This document shows positions 45,791 through 55,198 of a DNA stretch of 64,000 bases, piece after piece. Source of the stretch: Aeromonas rivuli (GTDB lineage: Bacteria; Pseudomonadota; Gammaproteobacteria; Enterobacterales; Aeromonadaceae). A program made the translations under genes and the position numbers. The stretch is taken from positions 402,541 to 466,540 of the forward strand of contig NZ_CDBJ01000027.1 of assembly GCF_000820045.1 (NCBI RefSeq), in the 5' to 3' direction. The stretch's first letter is position 1; each line of letters starts with the position of its first letter. Under the pieces are notes generated by a model that worked only from the letters and a program-made list of their open reading frames with translations, had not been told where the DNA came from and ran no database searches.

Positions 45791-47521
45791 CTAGATGCCT
45801 GCGGCCTCCAGATGCTCCACCAGCAGCTGCACGCTGCGGTTGCCGCGCCACTCGTTGACGTCGAGCCGGTAGACCAGCCGCACCCGTTTCACCGAGGCAT
45901 CGGGCCAGCGCTTGAGATCGACCCCGAAGGCGATGGCATCTACCGCATGACCGGAATCCGTGGTCAGCATCAGCTTGAGGTGTTTCTCCCCCACCAGCCG
46001 CTGCTGTACCAGCACGAACTCGCCATCGAACAGCGGCTCGGGGAAGGCCTGGCCCCAAGGGCCGGAGGCGCGGATCAGCTCCGCCAGCTCCAGGCTCAGC
46101 TCGTCGGGCAGCAGCTCGCCGTCGGTGAGCAGCACCCCGGTCAGCAGCTCCGGGGTCACCAGCTCGGCGATGACGGCTTCAAACGCCCGGCCGAACGCCT
46201 CTATGTTTGCCTTGGGCAGGGTCAACCCCGCCGCCATGGCGTGGCCGCCAAACTTGCCCATCAGGCCCGGATGACGAGTGTCGAGCAGCTCCAGCGCATC
46301 GCGAAGGTGCACCCCGGGAATGGAGCGGCCCGAGCCCTTGAGCTCGGTGTCACTGCTCTCGGCAAAGGCGATCACCGGTCTGTAGTACTTCTCCTTGATC
46401 TTGGAGGCCACCAGCCCCACCACCCCCTGATGCCACTCATCCCGGTGCAGCACTATGCCGCTGGGCACCTCGCCGTCGCGAAACCGGATCTGCTCCAGGG
46501 TGGCCAGGGCCTCCTGCTGCATGCCCTGCTCTATCTCCTTGCGCTCCTGGTTGAGGCTGTCCATCTCGGCCGCAAGCTGGCGCGCCAGATTGATGTCATC
46601 GCACAGCAGACAGGCGACCCCGAGGGACATGTCATCGAGCCTGCCCACCGCATTGAGGCGAGGGCCCAGGGCGAAGCCGAGATCGGCGGCGCACAGGCGG
46701 CGACCGTCACGACCCGAGATATCCACCAGCGCCTGGATCCCGGGGCGGCAGCGACCGGCCCGGATCCGCTGCAGCCCCTGATGGACCAGGATGCGATTGT
46801 TGCCATCCAGCGCCACCACGTCGGCGACTGTGCCAAGCGCCACCAGATCGAGATAGTCCGCCACATTGGGGGCGCGAATGCCGAGTCGCTCGTACCAGCC
46901 GAGCTGGCGCAGATGGGTGTTGAGGGCCGCCATCAGGTAGAAGGCCACCCCCACCCCGGCCAGGGACTTGGAGGGAAAATCGCAGCCACGCTGGTTGGGG
47001 TTCACTATCGCATCGGCAGCAGGCAGCTCATGGCCCGGCAGGTGATGGTCGGTGACCAGCACCCGCATCCCGGCAGCCTTGGCGGCGGCCACCCCGGCGA
47101 TGCTGGAGATGCCGTTATCCACGGTGATCAGAAACTCGGCGCCGCGAGCCACCGCCAGCTCGACGATTTCGGGGGTGAGGCCGTAGCCGAACTCGAAGCG
47201 GTTGGGCACCAGAAAATCGACGTGATGGCCCCCCATGGCCCGCAGCGCCAGCACGCACAGGGCCGAGCTGGTGGCGCCGTCACAGTCGAAGTCGCCGACG
47301 ATGAGGATGCGCTGCTGCGCCGTCAGGGCATCCGCCAGCAGGGGCACCGCCTGCTCCATGCCAAGCAGCCGCTGGGGCGGCAGCAGCTGGCTGGCGCTGC
47401 GCTCCAGCAGGGCGGGATCCTCCACCCCGCGACTGGCGAAGATTTGACGCAGCAAGGGATGCAGGGTATCGGGGAGATGAGCATCATCCACCCGGGGACG
47501 ACGACGAATTTGCAGGGACAT
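45791..47521 (-). CDS. recJ: single-stranded-DNA exonuclease RecJ
   Basis: A 576-residue 5'-3' ssDNA exonuclease of the DHH family. Motif I is GDFDCDGATS, motif III is VTDHHLPG, and the DHHA1 and C-terminal OB domains follow. The start is the ATG at 47521 (MSLQIRRRP); a TTG four codons upstream is in frame. In E. coli recJ lies in the xerD-dsbC-recJ group; here xerD is 2.4 kb away with mscL and a cyclase gene between, and dsbC is not in this interval. Confidence 0.96.
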   Translation of the reverse strand: MSLQIRRRPRVDDAHLPDTLHPLLRQIFASRGVEDPALLERSASQLLPPQRLLGMEQAVPLLADALTAQQRILIVGDFDCDGATSSALCVLALRAMGGHHVDFLVPNRFEFGYGLTPEIVELAVARGAEFLITVDNGISSIAGVAAAKAAGMRVLVTDHHLPGHELPAADAIVNPNQRGCDFPSKSLAGVGVAFYLMAALNTHLRQLGWYERLGIRAPNVADYLDLVALGTVADVVALDGNNRILVHQGLQRIRAGRCRPGIQALVDISGRDGRRLCAADLGFALGPRLNAVGRLDDMSLGVACLLCDDINLARQLAAEMDSLNQERKEIEQGMQQEALATLEQIRFRDGEVPSGIVLHRDEWHQGVVGLVASKIKEKYYRPVIAFAESSDTELKGSGRSIPGVHLRDALELLDTRHPGLMGKFGGHAMAAGLTLPKANIEAFGRAFEAVIAELVTPELLTGVLLTDGELLPDELSLELAELIRASGPWGQAFPEPLFDGEFVLVQQRLVGEKHLKLMLTTDSGHAVDAIAFGVDLKRWPDASVKRVRLVYRLDVNEWRGNRSVQLLVEHLEAAGI

Positions 47522-47802
47522 GGGGCTATCCAATGGGGTTAATCAACACGGTGGCAGAGGCCGAAAACAGGTGGCAAGGATCGCACTCCTGCCCCCGATA
47601 GGCAAATTCCATCATTCGGGATCTTATTACGAATCCCATTAATAACTGATCGTTAACAGAAATTTTGCCCGCTCAGGTTGCCAATTGGGCTCAGTCACAT
47701 CAAGCTAGCAGAGATGGCTCATGGGTGTAGGCGCAGCCTGTACTCAGCCCTCACTCCATCACTCATAACTTTGTACAACTTTACCCATTTGGAGAGATTT
47801 CA

Positions 47803-48210
47803 ATGAGCCTGATCCAGGAATTCAAGGCCTTTGCCGCCCGTGGCAACGTGATCGACATGGCCGTCGGTATCATCATAGGTGCCGCCTTCGGCAAGATAGT
47901 CTCCTCGTTCGTCGGTGACATCATCATGCCCCCCATAGGTATCATCCTGGGCGGGGTCGATTTCAGCGATCTGGCCGTGGTGCTCAAGGCGGCCGAGGGA
48001 GAGACCCCCGCCGTGGTGATCGCCTATGGCAAGTTTATCCAGACCATCATCGACTTCCTGATCATCGCCTTTGCCATCTTCATGGGCGTCAAGGCCATGA
48101 ACAGCATGAAGAAACAAGCCGAGGAAGCGCCAGCGGCACCAGCCGCGCCGACCAAGGATCAAGAGTTGCTGAGCGAGATCCGCGATCTGCTCAAGAACAA
48201 GCAGCAATAA
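47803..48210 (+). CDS. mscL: large-conductance mechanosensitive channel
   Basis: A 135-residue MscL, a homopentameric osmotic safety valve in the inner membrane. The N-terminal [22 protein letters not shown] and the first pore helix are typical, followed by the periplasmic loop, the second helix and a charged C-terminal bundle. GGAGAG precedes the ATG. Confidence 0.98.
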   Translation: MSLIQEFKAFAARGNVIDMAVGIIIGAAFGKIVSSFVGDIIMPPIGIILGGVDFSDLAVVLKAAEGETPAVVIAYGKFIQTIIDFLIIAFAIFMGVKAMNSMKKQAEEAPAAPAAPTKDQELLSEIRDLLKNKQQ

Positions 48211-48369
48211 CTCTCCGGCAAGCCCCCGCAACCACGCCGAGGAGGGCCCCCTTCTCGGCCATAAGCTCAAATGAATATACAAATGACAGATCAATCATTT
48301 GCCTTGAGGGATCCCGCCACGTAGACTGGTCGGTCAGCCTGTTTCGGCCCAGAACCTTTCAGGAATGCC

Positions 48370-49926
48370 ATGACCTCCCCCAGCAAACCCACAAACAGTT
48401 ACCATCAGTTTGTCACTTATTATCTCATCATCCTGGCTATCCCCATGCTGCTGATCAGTGGCGGTCTCTTCTATTTCAATCAGCTCACCCAGTCCAATCT
48501 TCTCCAGGCGACACTCAAGGCGACCAGCCAGATCATGGTTCAAGACATAGCCCGCCAGAGCACCATGCTGGTCGCCCAGCTCAATATGGCGGGAGAGCAG
48601 TTGCAAAAGACAAAAAGAGGAAATCGGCTCTCCAATGCAGAAAAAGAAGAGCTGGCCCAGCGCTGGCGCGCGCTGAGCTATCCCTCCCCCCTGATAAAGC
48701 ACATCTACTACAGCAGTCATCAGGGCAGCTTCTTCTCCTATCCCACCTTGCGGCTCACTGACGACTACCAGCCCACCCGGCGCCCCTGGTATCAGGTTGC
48801 CCTTCAGCTGCCTAATACACCGGTGTGGGGGAATCCTTATAGCGATGCCTTGACCAAGATCCCGGTCATATCGGTCTCCAAGGCCTTGCTCGCTCCCGAC
48901 GGCAAAATTGATGGGGTAGTCACCCTCGATGTGTCGCTGCAGGAGTGGAGTCTTATCTTTCAGCAACACACCAAACTGGCCAACGGGGCCCGTATGATGC
49001 TGGTCGATACCCAGACCGGGATCCTGATCGCTCACAGCGACGCTTCTCTCATCAACAGCCCCGCCGACCCCAAGATGCTGGTGCAGTTGGAGGGGTTGGA
49101 TGGCCAGTTCCTCGATGATGAGAATAACCTCGTCACCTTCGGCAGCATTGAGGGGCACCCCAACTGGATCCTGGTGACTCAGCTCCCCCTCAGCCTGACC
49201 AATAACATCAACAAGGGTTTCATCACCACAGTCATTGTCATGTTGCTGCTCTCTCTACTGCTGTTTGGCCTGGTGGCCGTCATCTTCAAGAACAAAATTG
49301 AACAGATCATCACCCAGCTCATCCAGGTCGTGCGCCTGATGCGAGTCACGCCTCCCGGCAAACAGGTTATCCTGCCCAGTATCAAAGGGGTTGAGGAGCT
49401 GGAAGATGAACTCAACCGGATGACGGCCAAGATGGACAAGGTGGCCGACAAGGCGAATCGAGATGCGCTCACCGGCCTCTACAATCGCCGTTATTTCGAT
49501 AACCAAATGCGTCGGCTTCATGACGAGCAGCGTCCCTTCGTACTCGCCTTGGTCGATCTCGACAATTTCAAGTCGATCAATGACAGCTTCGGCCACCCGA
49601 CCGGAGATGCGGTCCTCAAGCGCGTGTCGGCCCTGGGACAGGAGATCCTGCCCCAGGGGGGGACCCTGTGCCGCTATGGTGGCGAGGAGCTGATCGTCAT
49701 CTTCGAGCAGGAGTCACTGCTGGAGGCCAAGCTGCTGATGGAAGCGTGGCGAATAGCAGTCAGCACGCTGGTATGGCGTGAACCTGCACTATCCGTCACC
49801 TTCAGCGCTGGCCTCGGAGCCTGGCAGGGGCAAGCCTGGGAAGCGCTGTTGCAACAGGTGGATGATGCGCTCTACCAGGCCAAAGCCAATGGCAAGAACC
49901 AGTTGGCAGAAGTCAGCTCACACTGA
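48370..49926 (+). CDS. membrane diguanylate cyclase with a periplasmic Cache domain
   Basis: A 518-residue protein with a transmembrane helix at residues 16-38, a dCache-like periplasmic domain (RRPWYQVAL and VSVSKAL-type blocks), a second helix near 277-300, a HAMP-like linker and a C-terminal GGDEF domain. The active-site loop reads RYGGEEL, a functional GG(D/E)EF variant, so it should make c-di-GMP from GTP. The RxxD inhibitory site that should precede it is absent (QGGTLC there). The signal sensed is unknown. Confidence 0.9.
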   Translation: MTSPSKPTNSYHQFVTYYLIILAIPMLLISGGLFYFNQLTQSNLLQATLKATSQIMVQDIARQSTMLVAQLNMAGEQLQKTKRGNRLSNAEKEELAQRWRALSYPSPLIKHIYYSSHQGSFFSYPTLRLTDDYQPTRRPWYQVALQLPNTPVWGNPYSDALTKIPVISVSKALLAPDGKIDGVVTLDVSLQEWSLIFQQHTKLANGARMMLVDTQTGILIAHSDASLINSPADPKMLVQLEGLDGQFLDDENNLVTFGSIEGHPNWILVTQLPLSLTNNINKGFITTVIVMLLLSLLLFGLVAVIFKNKIEQIITQLIQVVRLMRVTPPGKQVILPSIKGVEELEDELNRMTAKMDKVADKANRDALTGLYNRRYFDNQMRRLHDEQRPFVLALVDLDNFKSINDSFGHPTGDAVLKRVSALGQEILPQGGTLCRYGGEELIVIFEQESLLEAKLLMEAWRIAVSTLVWREPALSVTFSAGLGAWQGQAWEALLQQVDDALYQAKANGKNQLAEVSSH

Positions 49927-49927
49927 A

Positions 49928-50845
49928 TCAGGCACGGGGGTGATGCTCGCCATGCAGCGCCTTGAGCCGTTCATTCGCCACATGGGTGTAGATCTGGGTG
50001 GTGGAGAGATCCGCGTGCCCCAGCAGCATCTGTACCACCCGCAAGTCGGCACCGTGGTTGAGCAGATGGGTGGCGAACGCGTGGCGCAGGGTGTGAGGGG
50101 ACAGCTCCCCGGCAATGCCGGCGCGCAAGGCGTAGAGCTTGATGCGATGCCAGAAGGTCTGGCGGGTCATCATCTGCGCCCGTTTGGAAGGGAACACCAC
50201 ATCCGAGCTCACCCCGCCGAGCAGCAGGGGGCGCGAGGCACGATAATAACGCTCGAGCCAATGCACCGCCTCCTCCCCCATGGGCACCAGCCGCTCCTTG
50301 TTGCCCTTGCCGACCACTCGCACCAGCCCCTGGCGCAGGCTCAGGTGCTCGGCGGTCAATCCCACCAGTTCCGAGACCCGCAAGCCAGTGGCGTAGAGCA
50401 GCTCTAGCATCGCCTTGTCCCGCAGCTCAAGGGGATCCTCCACATCAGGCTCATCGAGCAAGGTGCCAACCTGCCCCTCACTCAGGTCTGAGGGGAGCTT
50501 CTTGGGCAACTTGGGTCCCTCCAGCAAGACGGTCGGATCGTCACTGCGCAGCTTCTCCCGGTTGAGATACTGATAGAAGCGGCGCAAGGCGGAGAGAAAG
50601 CGCGCCGTGCTGCTGGGGGCGAAGCCCTGATCCACCCGCCAGGCGAGGTAGTGCTGGATCTCGGCCATCCCCGCCAGCAGCAGGGCGCTGCCCTGCGCAT
50701 CCAGCCAATGGGCGAACTTGCTCAAATCGACCCGGTAGGAGGCCACGGTATTGTCAGACAGGCCCCGCTCCAGCCAGAGCGCGTCGAGGAACTGCTCGAT
50801 CAGGGGGTGCGGGGAGTGGGCGGACTTGACGGTTTGCTTGGTCAT
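49928..50845 (-). CDS. xerD: site-specific tyrosine recombinase XerD
   Basis: A 305-residue recombinase that works with XerC at dif to resolve chromosome dimers. Catalytic positions are in ATGLRVSEL (Arg), GKGNKERLV (Lys), SPHTLRHAFATHLL (His, Arg), LGHADLSTTQIYTH (His, Tyr). The start at 50845 (MTKQTVKS) gives the usual length. It is the housekeeping recombinase rather than an island integrase, given its neighbour fldB as in E. coli. Confidence 0.95.
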   Translation of the reverse strand: MTKQTVKSAHSPHPLIEQFLDALWLERGLSDNTVASYRVDLSKFAHWLDAQGSALLLAGMAEIQHYLAWRVDQGFAPSSTARFLSALRRFYQYLNREKLRSDDPTVLLEGPKLPKKLPSDLSEGQVGTLLDEPDVEDPLELRDKAMLELLYATGLRVSELVGLTAEHLSLRQGLVRVVGKGNKERLVPMGEEAVHWLERYYRASRPLLLGGVSSDVVFPSKRAQMMTRQTFWHRIKLYALRAGIAGELSPHTLRHAFATHLLNHGADLRVVQMLLGHADLSTTQIYTHVANERLKALHGEHHPRA

Positions 50846-51029
50846 GGGGCGGCCGGGTTGACGAACAGGTTGCCATTCTAACGCCAAGTCGGGGCCGCCA
50901 CACAAGCCGGGCTGCGAGTGTCGGATCAGACGCCCTGATATGGCGAGGGATCAAGGCCCGTCCAGACTGGGAAGCGGCGGCCACTCTCTGGTAAACTTGC
51001 CCCCTTACCTTGAGCTGGCTGGAAGAGCG

Positions 51030-51548
51030 ATGAAGATAGGTCTGTTTTACGGTTCCACCACCTGTTACACCGAGATGGCCGCCGAGAAGATCCGTACCCT
51101 GCTGGGCCCGGAGCTGGTCGACATCCACAACATCAAAGACGTGCCACTGGCGCGCATGCAGGATTACGAGATCCTGATCCTCGGCATCTCCACCTGGGAT
51201 TTCGGCGAGTTGCAGGAAGATTGGGAATCCAGCTGGGATGACATCGCCGGGCTCGACCTCGAGGGGCGCATCATCGCCCTGTTCGGCATGGGCGATCAGC
51301 TCGGCTACGGCGACTGGTATCAGGATGCCCTCGGCCTGCTCCACGATCAGCTGCTGCCCAAGGGAGTCAAGCTGGTGGGTTACTGGCCCAATGAAGGGTA
51401 CGAATTCGAGGCCTCCAAGGCACTCATCGACGACGGTCGCCACTTCGTCGGCCTGGCCCTCGATGACGCCAACCAGTATGACCAGACCGATGAGCGACTC
51501 GAACAGTGGGTCGAACAGATCCTCAATGAGATCCAGGAACTGCTGTAA
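51030..51548 (+). CDS. fldB: flavodoxin FldB
   Basis: A 172-residue flavodoxin carrying FMN. The phosphate loop [13 protein letters not shown] is at residues 4-16, with [13 protein letters not shown] and [13 protein letters not shown] as the flavin loops. It is divergent from xerD, the same pairing as in E. coli, which supports FldB over FldA. GGAAG precedes the ATG. Confidence 0.93.
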   Translation: MKIGLFYGSTTCYTEMAAEKIRTLLGPELVDIHNIKDVPLARMQDYEILILGISTWDFGELQEDWESSWDDIAGLDLEGRIIALFGMGDQLGYGDWYQDALGLLHDQLLPKGVKLVGYWPNEGYEFEASKALIDDGRHFVGLALDDANQYDQTDERLEQWVEQILNEIQELL

Positions 51549-51702
51549 GCCTGCCCTTCCCCTCATATTTTCTATTGTCGTCATCGGGTTCGGCCTAGCG
51601 ACTTTTGCACACTGGTCTGTAACAATGTTTACCTGCGCCCAACATAATCCTAAAAATCAGGGCGCTGGAAGCAAACAGGAATAGACCAGAAAAGGAAATT
51701 CT

Positions 51703-53103
51703 ATGATCCAAATCTCCCTCCTGGCCCCCGCCATCGCCCGCGACGTGCTCGATCACGCCCTGGCGCTGGGGGCCGACTTCGCCGAGCTGTTTGTGGAGCG
51801 CAAGCGCCGCAGCCAGATCAGCCTGCTGTCGAGCCAGATAGAAAATATCAGTGGCGGCCTCGATTTTGGCATAGGCGTGCGCCTGTGCTATGGCCACAAG
51901 GTGCTCTACGGCTACACCAATCTGGCCAGCCGCGATGAGCTGCTGCGCATCGTCACTCTGCTGGCGGCAAAAGACAGACGGGATCCTGTGGTGACCGCCA
52001 CCGCCTTCGATTTCACCCGTTTGACCGATCACCATCCCATCGCCCTGCCGCTGTCGGCGGACAAGCTGCTTGAGCAGAAGATCGCTTATCTGCATGCCAT
52101 GGATGCCGCCGCCCGCAGCGAGAGTGACAAGTTGAGCCAGTTCTCCGCCAATGCCATGGGTTGGGAGCAGGAGGTGGAGATCTTCAACAGCGAAGGGTTG
52201 CAGGTGGGGGATCGTCGCCACTACAACCGCATCATGGCCCAGGCCATCGCCGCCCAGGGCGGCGAGCAGACCATGGGCTACGAGGCCCCCGGTGCCCTCA
52301 TGGGCTGGGAGCATGCGGCCAGCATAGATCCCCGCGAGCTGGCGCTCACCGCCACCCGTCAGGCGTTGGTGAAACTCGGCGCAGCGCCCTGCCCGAGCGG
52401 TACCCTGCCGGTCATCATGGAGAGCGGCTTTGGCGGCGTCATCTTCCACGAGGCCTGTGGCCACCTGCTGGAGACCACCTCGGTGGCCAAGAAGGCCTCG
52501 GTGTTTCACGACAAGATGGGCCAGCTCATCGCCAATCCGGCGGTCAGCGCCGTGGACGAAGGCTTGCAAGGCAACGCCTGGGGCTCCATCAACGTCGATG
52601 ATGAAGGCATGGCGACCCAGCACACCCAGCTCATCAAGGATGGGGTACTGACCGGCTTCCTGGTCGACCGCATGGGGGCGCTCAAGACCGGCCATGCCCG
52701 CACCGGCTCAGGGCGACGCGAATCCTATCGCTTCGCCCCCGCCTCGCGCATGCGCAACACCTTTATCGAAGCGGGCAATCACAGCCTGGACGAGATGCTG
52801 GCCACGGTGGAACACGGCATCTATGCCAAGAAGATGGGCGGCGGCTCGGTGCAACCTGGCACCGGCGAGTTCAACTTCAACGTGCAGGAGGCTTACCTCA
52901 TCGAGCATGGCAAGATAACCCGGCCACTCAAGTCGGCCACCCTGATAGGCACAGGCCCCCAGGTGCTCAAGGAGATCTCCATGGTCGGCCGCGATCTGGC
53001 CCTGGCCGCGGGCATGTGTGGTTCCGTCTCGGGCTCAGTGCCCACCTCGGTCGGTCAGCCAGCCTTGAAAGTGGATAACATCCTAGTGGGAGGGAACGCC
53101 TGA
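51703..53103 (+). CDS. TldD-like metallopeptidase subunit
   Basis: A 466-residue TldD/PmbA-family protein carrying the zinc site HEACGH (H249, E250, H254), so it is the active subunit of a TldD/TldE heterodimer that digests unfolded or modified peptides. It overlaps the next gene at the stop/start (TGATGA). It looks like a pair distinct from the classic tldD and pmbA, which are unlinked in E. coli; whether the canonical pair also exists cannot be seen here. Confidence 0.88.
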   Translation: MIQISLLAPAIARDVLDHALALGADFAELFVERKRRSQISLLSSQIENISGGLDFGIGVRLCYGHKVLYGYTNLASRDELLRIVTLLAAKDRRDPVVTATAFDFTRLTDHHPIALPLSADKLLEQKIAYLHAMDAAARSESDKLSQFSANAMGWEQEVEIFNSEGLQVGDRRHYNRIMAQAIAAQGGEQTMGYEAPGALMGWEHAASIDPRELALTATRQALVKLGAAPCPSGTLPVIMESGFGGVIFHEACGHLLETTSVAKKASVFHDKMGQLIANPAVSAVDEGLQGNAWGSINVDDEGMATQHTQLIKDGVLTGFLVDRMGALKTGHARTGSGRRESYRFAPASRMRNTFIEAGNHSLDEMLATVEHGIYAKKMGGGSVQPGTGEFNFNVQEAYLIEHGKITRPLKSATLIGTGPQVLKEISMVGRDLALAAGMCGSVSGSVPTSVGQPALKVDNILVGGNA

Positions 53104-54443
53104 TGAGCACACTCGATATGAATACTCTGCTCAGCCGCCTGCTGGAGAAAGTGGCCGATATCAATGCCGAGGCGGATATCATCGCCAATCAGGACAAGGC
53201 GTTCTCCCTCAAGGCCGACAAGGGGGAGCTTGGTGAATACAAGGTCACCAGCAGTCAGCAGCTTGGCCTGCGTCTCATCAAGGATGGCCGGGTCGGCATC
53301 GCCTATTCGGAATCCCTGGATGAGGCCGCCCTCGATGCCATGTTGCAAGATGCCCTCGACGCCAGCCGTTTCGCCAAGGTGGATGCGGATCAGGCGATTC
53401 GGGTGGCCGACAGCCAGCTCAATACCGACTGCGCCGAGATCCATCAACCCGACCGCACCCCGGTGGAAGAGAAGATAGCCCTGGCCCTGCGCCTCGAGGC
53501 GGACATGCTGGCCCTGCCGGATGTGACAGGTGCGCCCTACAACAGCCTGTTCGAGGGGGAGAGCCGTCTCTGGCTCGCCAACAGCCTGGGAACCCTCTGT
53601 CAGCACAGCGAGTTCAGCGTCGGCTGCTACACCTCGGCGCTGGTTGAGCGTGAAGGGCGCCAGTCCATGCATTATCAGGGACAGTACGGCCGCCGCTTCG
53701 ACGAACTCGACAGCCGTACCCTCATCGAACAGGTGTATGCCGTGGCTGAGGGGCTGCTGATGGGGGAAGCCGTGCCGAGCGGTCGCTACAGCGCCTTGTT
53801 CAGCACCAACTGCCTGGCCAGCCTGTTTGGCTGCTTCCAGTCGGCGCTGTCTGGCAAATGGGCCCAGCAGGGGATCAACCCCTGGCGCAACAAAGTAGGG
53901 CAGAGCGTGGCGTCGCGCTGGCTCACCCTGGAGAGCCGGGTCTATATGCCCGGGGGCATGAACATCAAGGCCTTCGACGGTGAGGGAGCCCCCAGCACCG
54001 ATCTGCTGCTGATTGGCGAGGGGGAGCTGAAAACCCTGCTCCATAACAGTGTCACTGCGCACCACTTCGGCATCCAGAGCAATGGGGCCGCCTCACGCAG
54101 CGCCCGCAGCGCCCTGGATGTCAGCCCGCGCCATCTGGTGTTTGGCACAGGCCCCCACAGCGAGACCGAGGTAAAAACAGGCGAGTATCTGGAACTGGTC
54201 AAGCTCGATGGCCTGCACTCGGGCGCCGATGCGGTGAGCGGTGACTTCTCGTTTGGCGCCTCTGGCTTCCTGTGTCGGGACGGGGTTCGCATCGCGCCGG
54301 TACGCGGCATCACGGTGGCGGGCAACTTCTACCGCCTGCTGGGGGAGCTGGAAGCGGTCGGCGACTTGCTGCACCACGACGATGGCAAGGGCTTCTACGC
54401 GCCGCTCATCCGCTTCGGCGGCTTGAACATCGCCGGGAAATAA
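53103..54443 (+). CDS. TldE/PmbA-like subunit
   Basis: A 446-residue TldE/PmbA-family protein without a HExxxH motif, matching the inactive partner subunit. The conserved C-terminus GFYAPLIRFGGLNIAGK closes the family fold. It follows the TldD-like gene with a direct overlap, so the two subunits are made together. Immediately after its stop lies a diverged repeat of its own last 20 codons. Confidence 0.88.
   Translation: MSTLDMNTLLSRLLEKVADINAEADIIANQDKAFSLKADKGELGEYKVTSSQQLGLRLIKDGRVGIAYSESLDEAALDAMLQDALDASRFAKVDADQAIRVADSQLNTDCAEIHQPDRTPVEEKIALALRLEADMLALPDVTGAPYNSLFEGESRLWLANSLGTLCQHSEFSVGCYTSALVEREGRQSMHYQGQYGRRFDELDSRTLIEQVYAVAEGLLMGEAVPSGRYSALFSTNCLASLFGCFQSALSGKWAQQGINPWRNKVGQSVASRWLTLESRVYMPGGMNIKAFDGEGAPSTDLLLIGEGELKTLLHNSVTAHHFGIQSNGAASRSARSALDVSPRHLVFGTGPHSETEVKTGEYLELVKLDGLHSGADAVSGDFSFGASGFLCRDGVRIAPVRGITVAGNFYRLLGELEAVGDLLHHDDGKGFYAPLIRFGGLNIAGK
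54381..54443 (+). repeat. 3' end of the TldE-like gene, parent copy
   Basis: The last 21 codons, including the stop, are repeated in diverged form at 54460-54525. Confidence 0.9.
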
Positions 54444-54459
54444 GCGGTACGTTTGACCC

Positions 54460-54525
54460 GATGGCAAAGGCTCCTACGCACCATCATTCATCCGCTTCGG
54501 CGGGCTGAGCATCGCCGGCAAGTGA
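54460..54525 (+). repeat. diverged duplicate of the TldE-like 3' end
   Basis: It reads DGKGSYAPSFIRFGGLSIAGK then TGA, against DGKGFYAPLIRFGGLNIAGK and TAA in the gene. It is one codon longer and differs at ten or more bases, yet stays in frame, so it looks like the tail of a homologous allele rather than decayed DNA. Confidence 0.88.
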
Positions 54526-54637
54526 GGCCTTCGGACAAGGAGAGCCGCTATATGCCAGCACAGAGATGGGGCGCTGGCCTGAACCTCGAAGGTAACTGAC
54601 TGTATACAGTGCAGAAATTGCTGCTATCCCCCACCCC

Positions 54638-54663
54638 AAAACGGCGCCTGATGGCGCCGTTTT
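54638..54663 (+). terminator. terminator after the TldD/TldE-like operon
   Basis: AAAACGGCGCC pairs with GGCGCCGTTTT around TGAT, followed by more T: a strong intrinsic terminator. Confidence 0.9.
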
Positions 54664-54747
54664 TTCATTGATGGCGCCCCTTATTCTCCCCTCCTAACCT
54701 CTAAGAGCCACCGGTCGCATCGGCCGGAAACGTCTGGAGAATGCAAG

Positions 54748-55122
54748 ATGGACAACACGCTAGTCTGGGCCGACATTCCAACCCGGGATCTGGACCGCGC
54801 CATGGCCTTCTACTCGGCCCTGCTCGACGTGCCGGTCACGGCACAACAGGAGGAGATACGCTTCGCCATGCTGCGCCACGACGGCAATAATGCAGCGGCC
54901 TGTCTCGGCCCCATGGATGAATACCACCAGCCCGGCGGCAGTGGCCCCCTCATCTATCTCTCCCTCGGAGACAGGCTGAAAGAGGCCGAACTCATGGTTC
55001 CCCGGCTCGGCGGGCGAGTCCTGGCACCTCTGCACGGCATCGGCAGCGGTCACGGCTCCCGGGTCATCATCGAGGACACCGAAGGCAATCGACTGGCGCT
55101 CTATGCGCCCCCGGCATCCTGA
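54748..55122 (+). CDS. VOC (glyoxalase/bleomycin resistance) family protein
   Basis: A 124-residue one-module VOC protein. The paired beta-alpha-beta-beta-beta units are visible as DIPTRDLDRAMAFYSALLDV and LVPRLGG-like repeats, ending in IIEDTEGNRLALY. Its metal ligands and substrate cannot be fixed from sequence. GGAGA lies nine bases before the ATG; its own terminator follows. Confidence 0.85.
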   Translation: MDNTLVWADIPTRDLDRAMAFYSALLDVPVTAQQEEIRFAMLRHDGNNAAACLGPMDEYHQPGGSGPLIYLSLGDRLKEAELMVPRLGGRVLAPLHGIGSGHGSRVIIEDTEGNRLALYAPPAS

Positions 55123-55146
55123 TCCAATGGCTGCCATAGAAACAAC

Positions 55147-55170
55147 AACGGCGACCCAGGGGTCGCCGTT
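55147..55170. terminator. hairpin between the VOC and L,D-transpeptidase genes
   Basis: AACGGCGACCC pairs with GGGTCGCCGTT with almost no loop and is followed by CTCTTG. It lies between convergent genes. Confidence 0.65.
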
Positions 55171-55198
55171 CTCTTGACTGACACTCTCAATGAGACCA

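Larger units (their letters stand above)
54444..54747. other. gene-free interval with a gene-end remnant and a terminator
   Basis: This 304-base space contains the diverged copy of the TldE-like 3' end (54460-54525), an inverted TGTATACA at 54601, the terminator at 54638 and the upstream region of the VOC gene. I see no independent gene. Confidence 0.7.

Noticed and set aside
49928-50845. Tyrosine recombinase as the integrase of a genomic island
   Set aside because: Sequence and the neighbouring fldB identify it as housekeeping XerD; no attachment repeats or cargo genes flank it.
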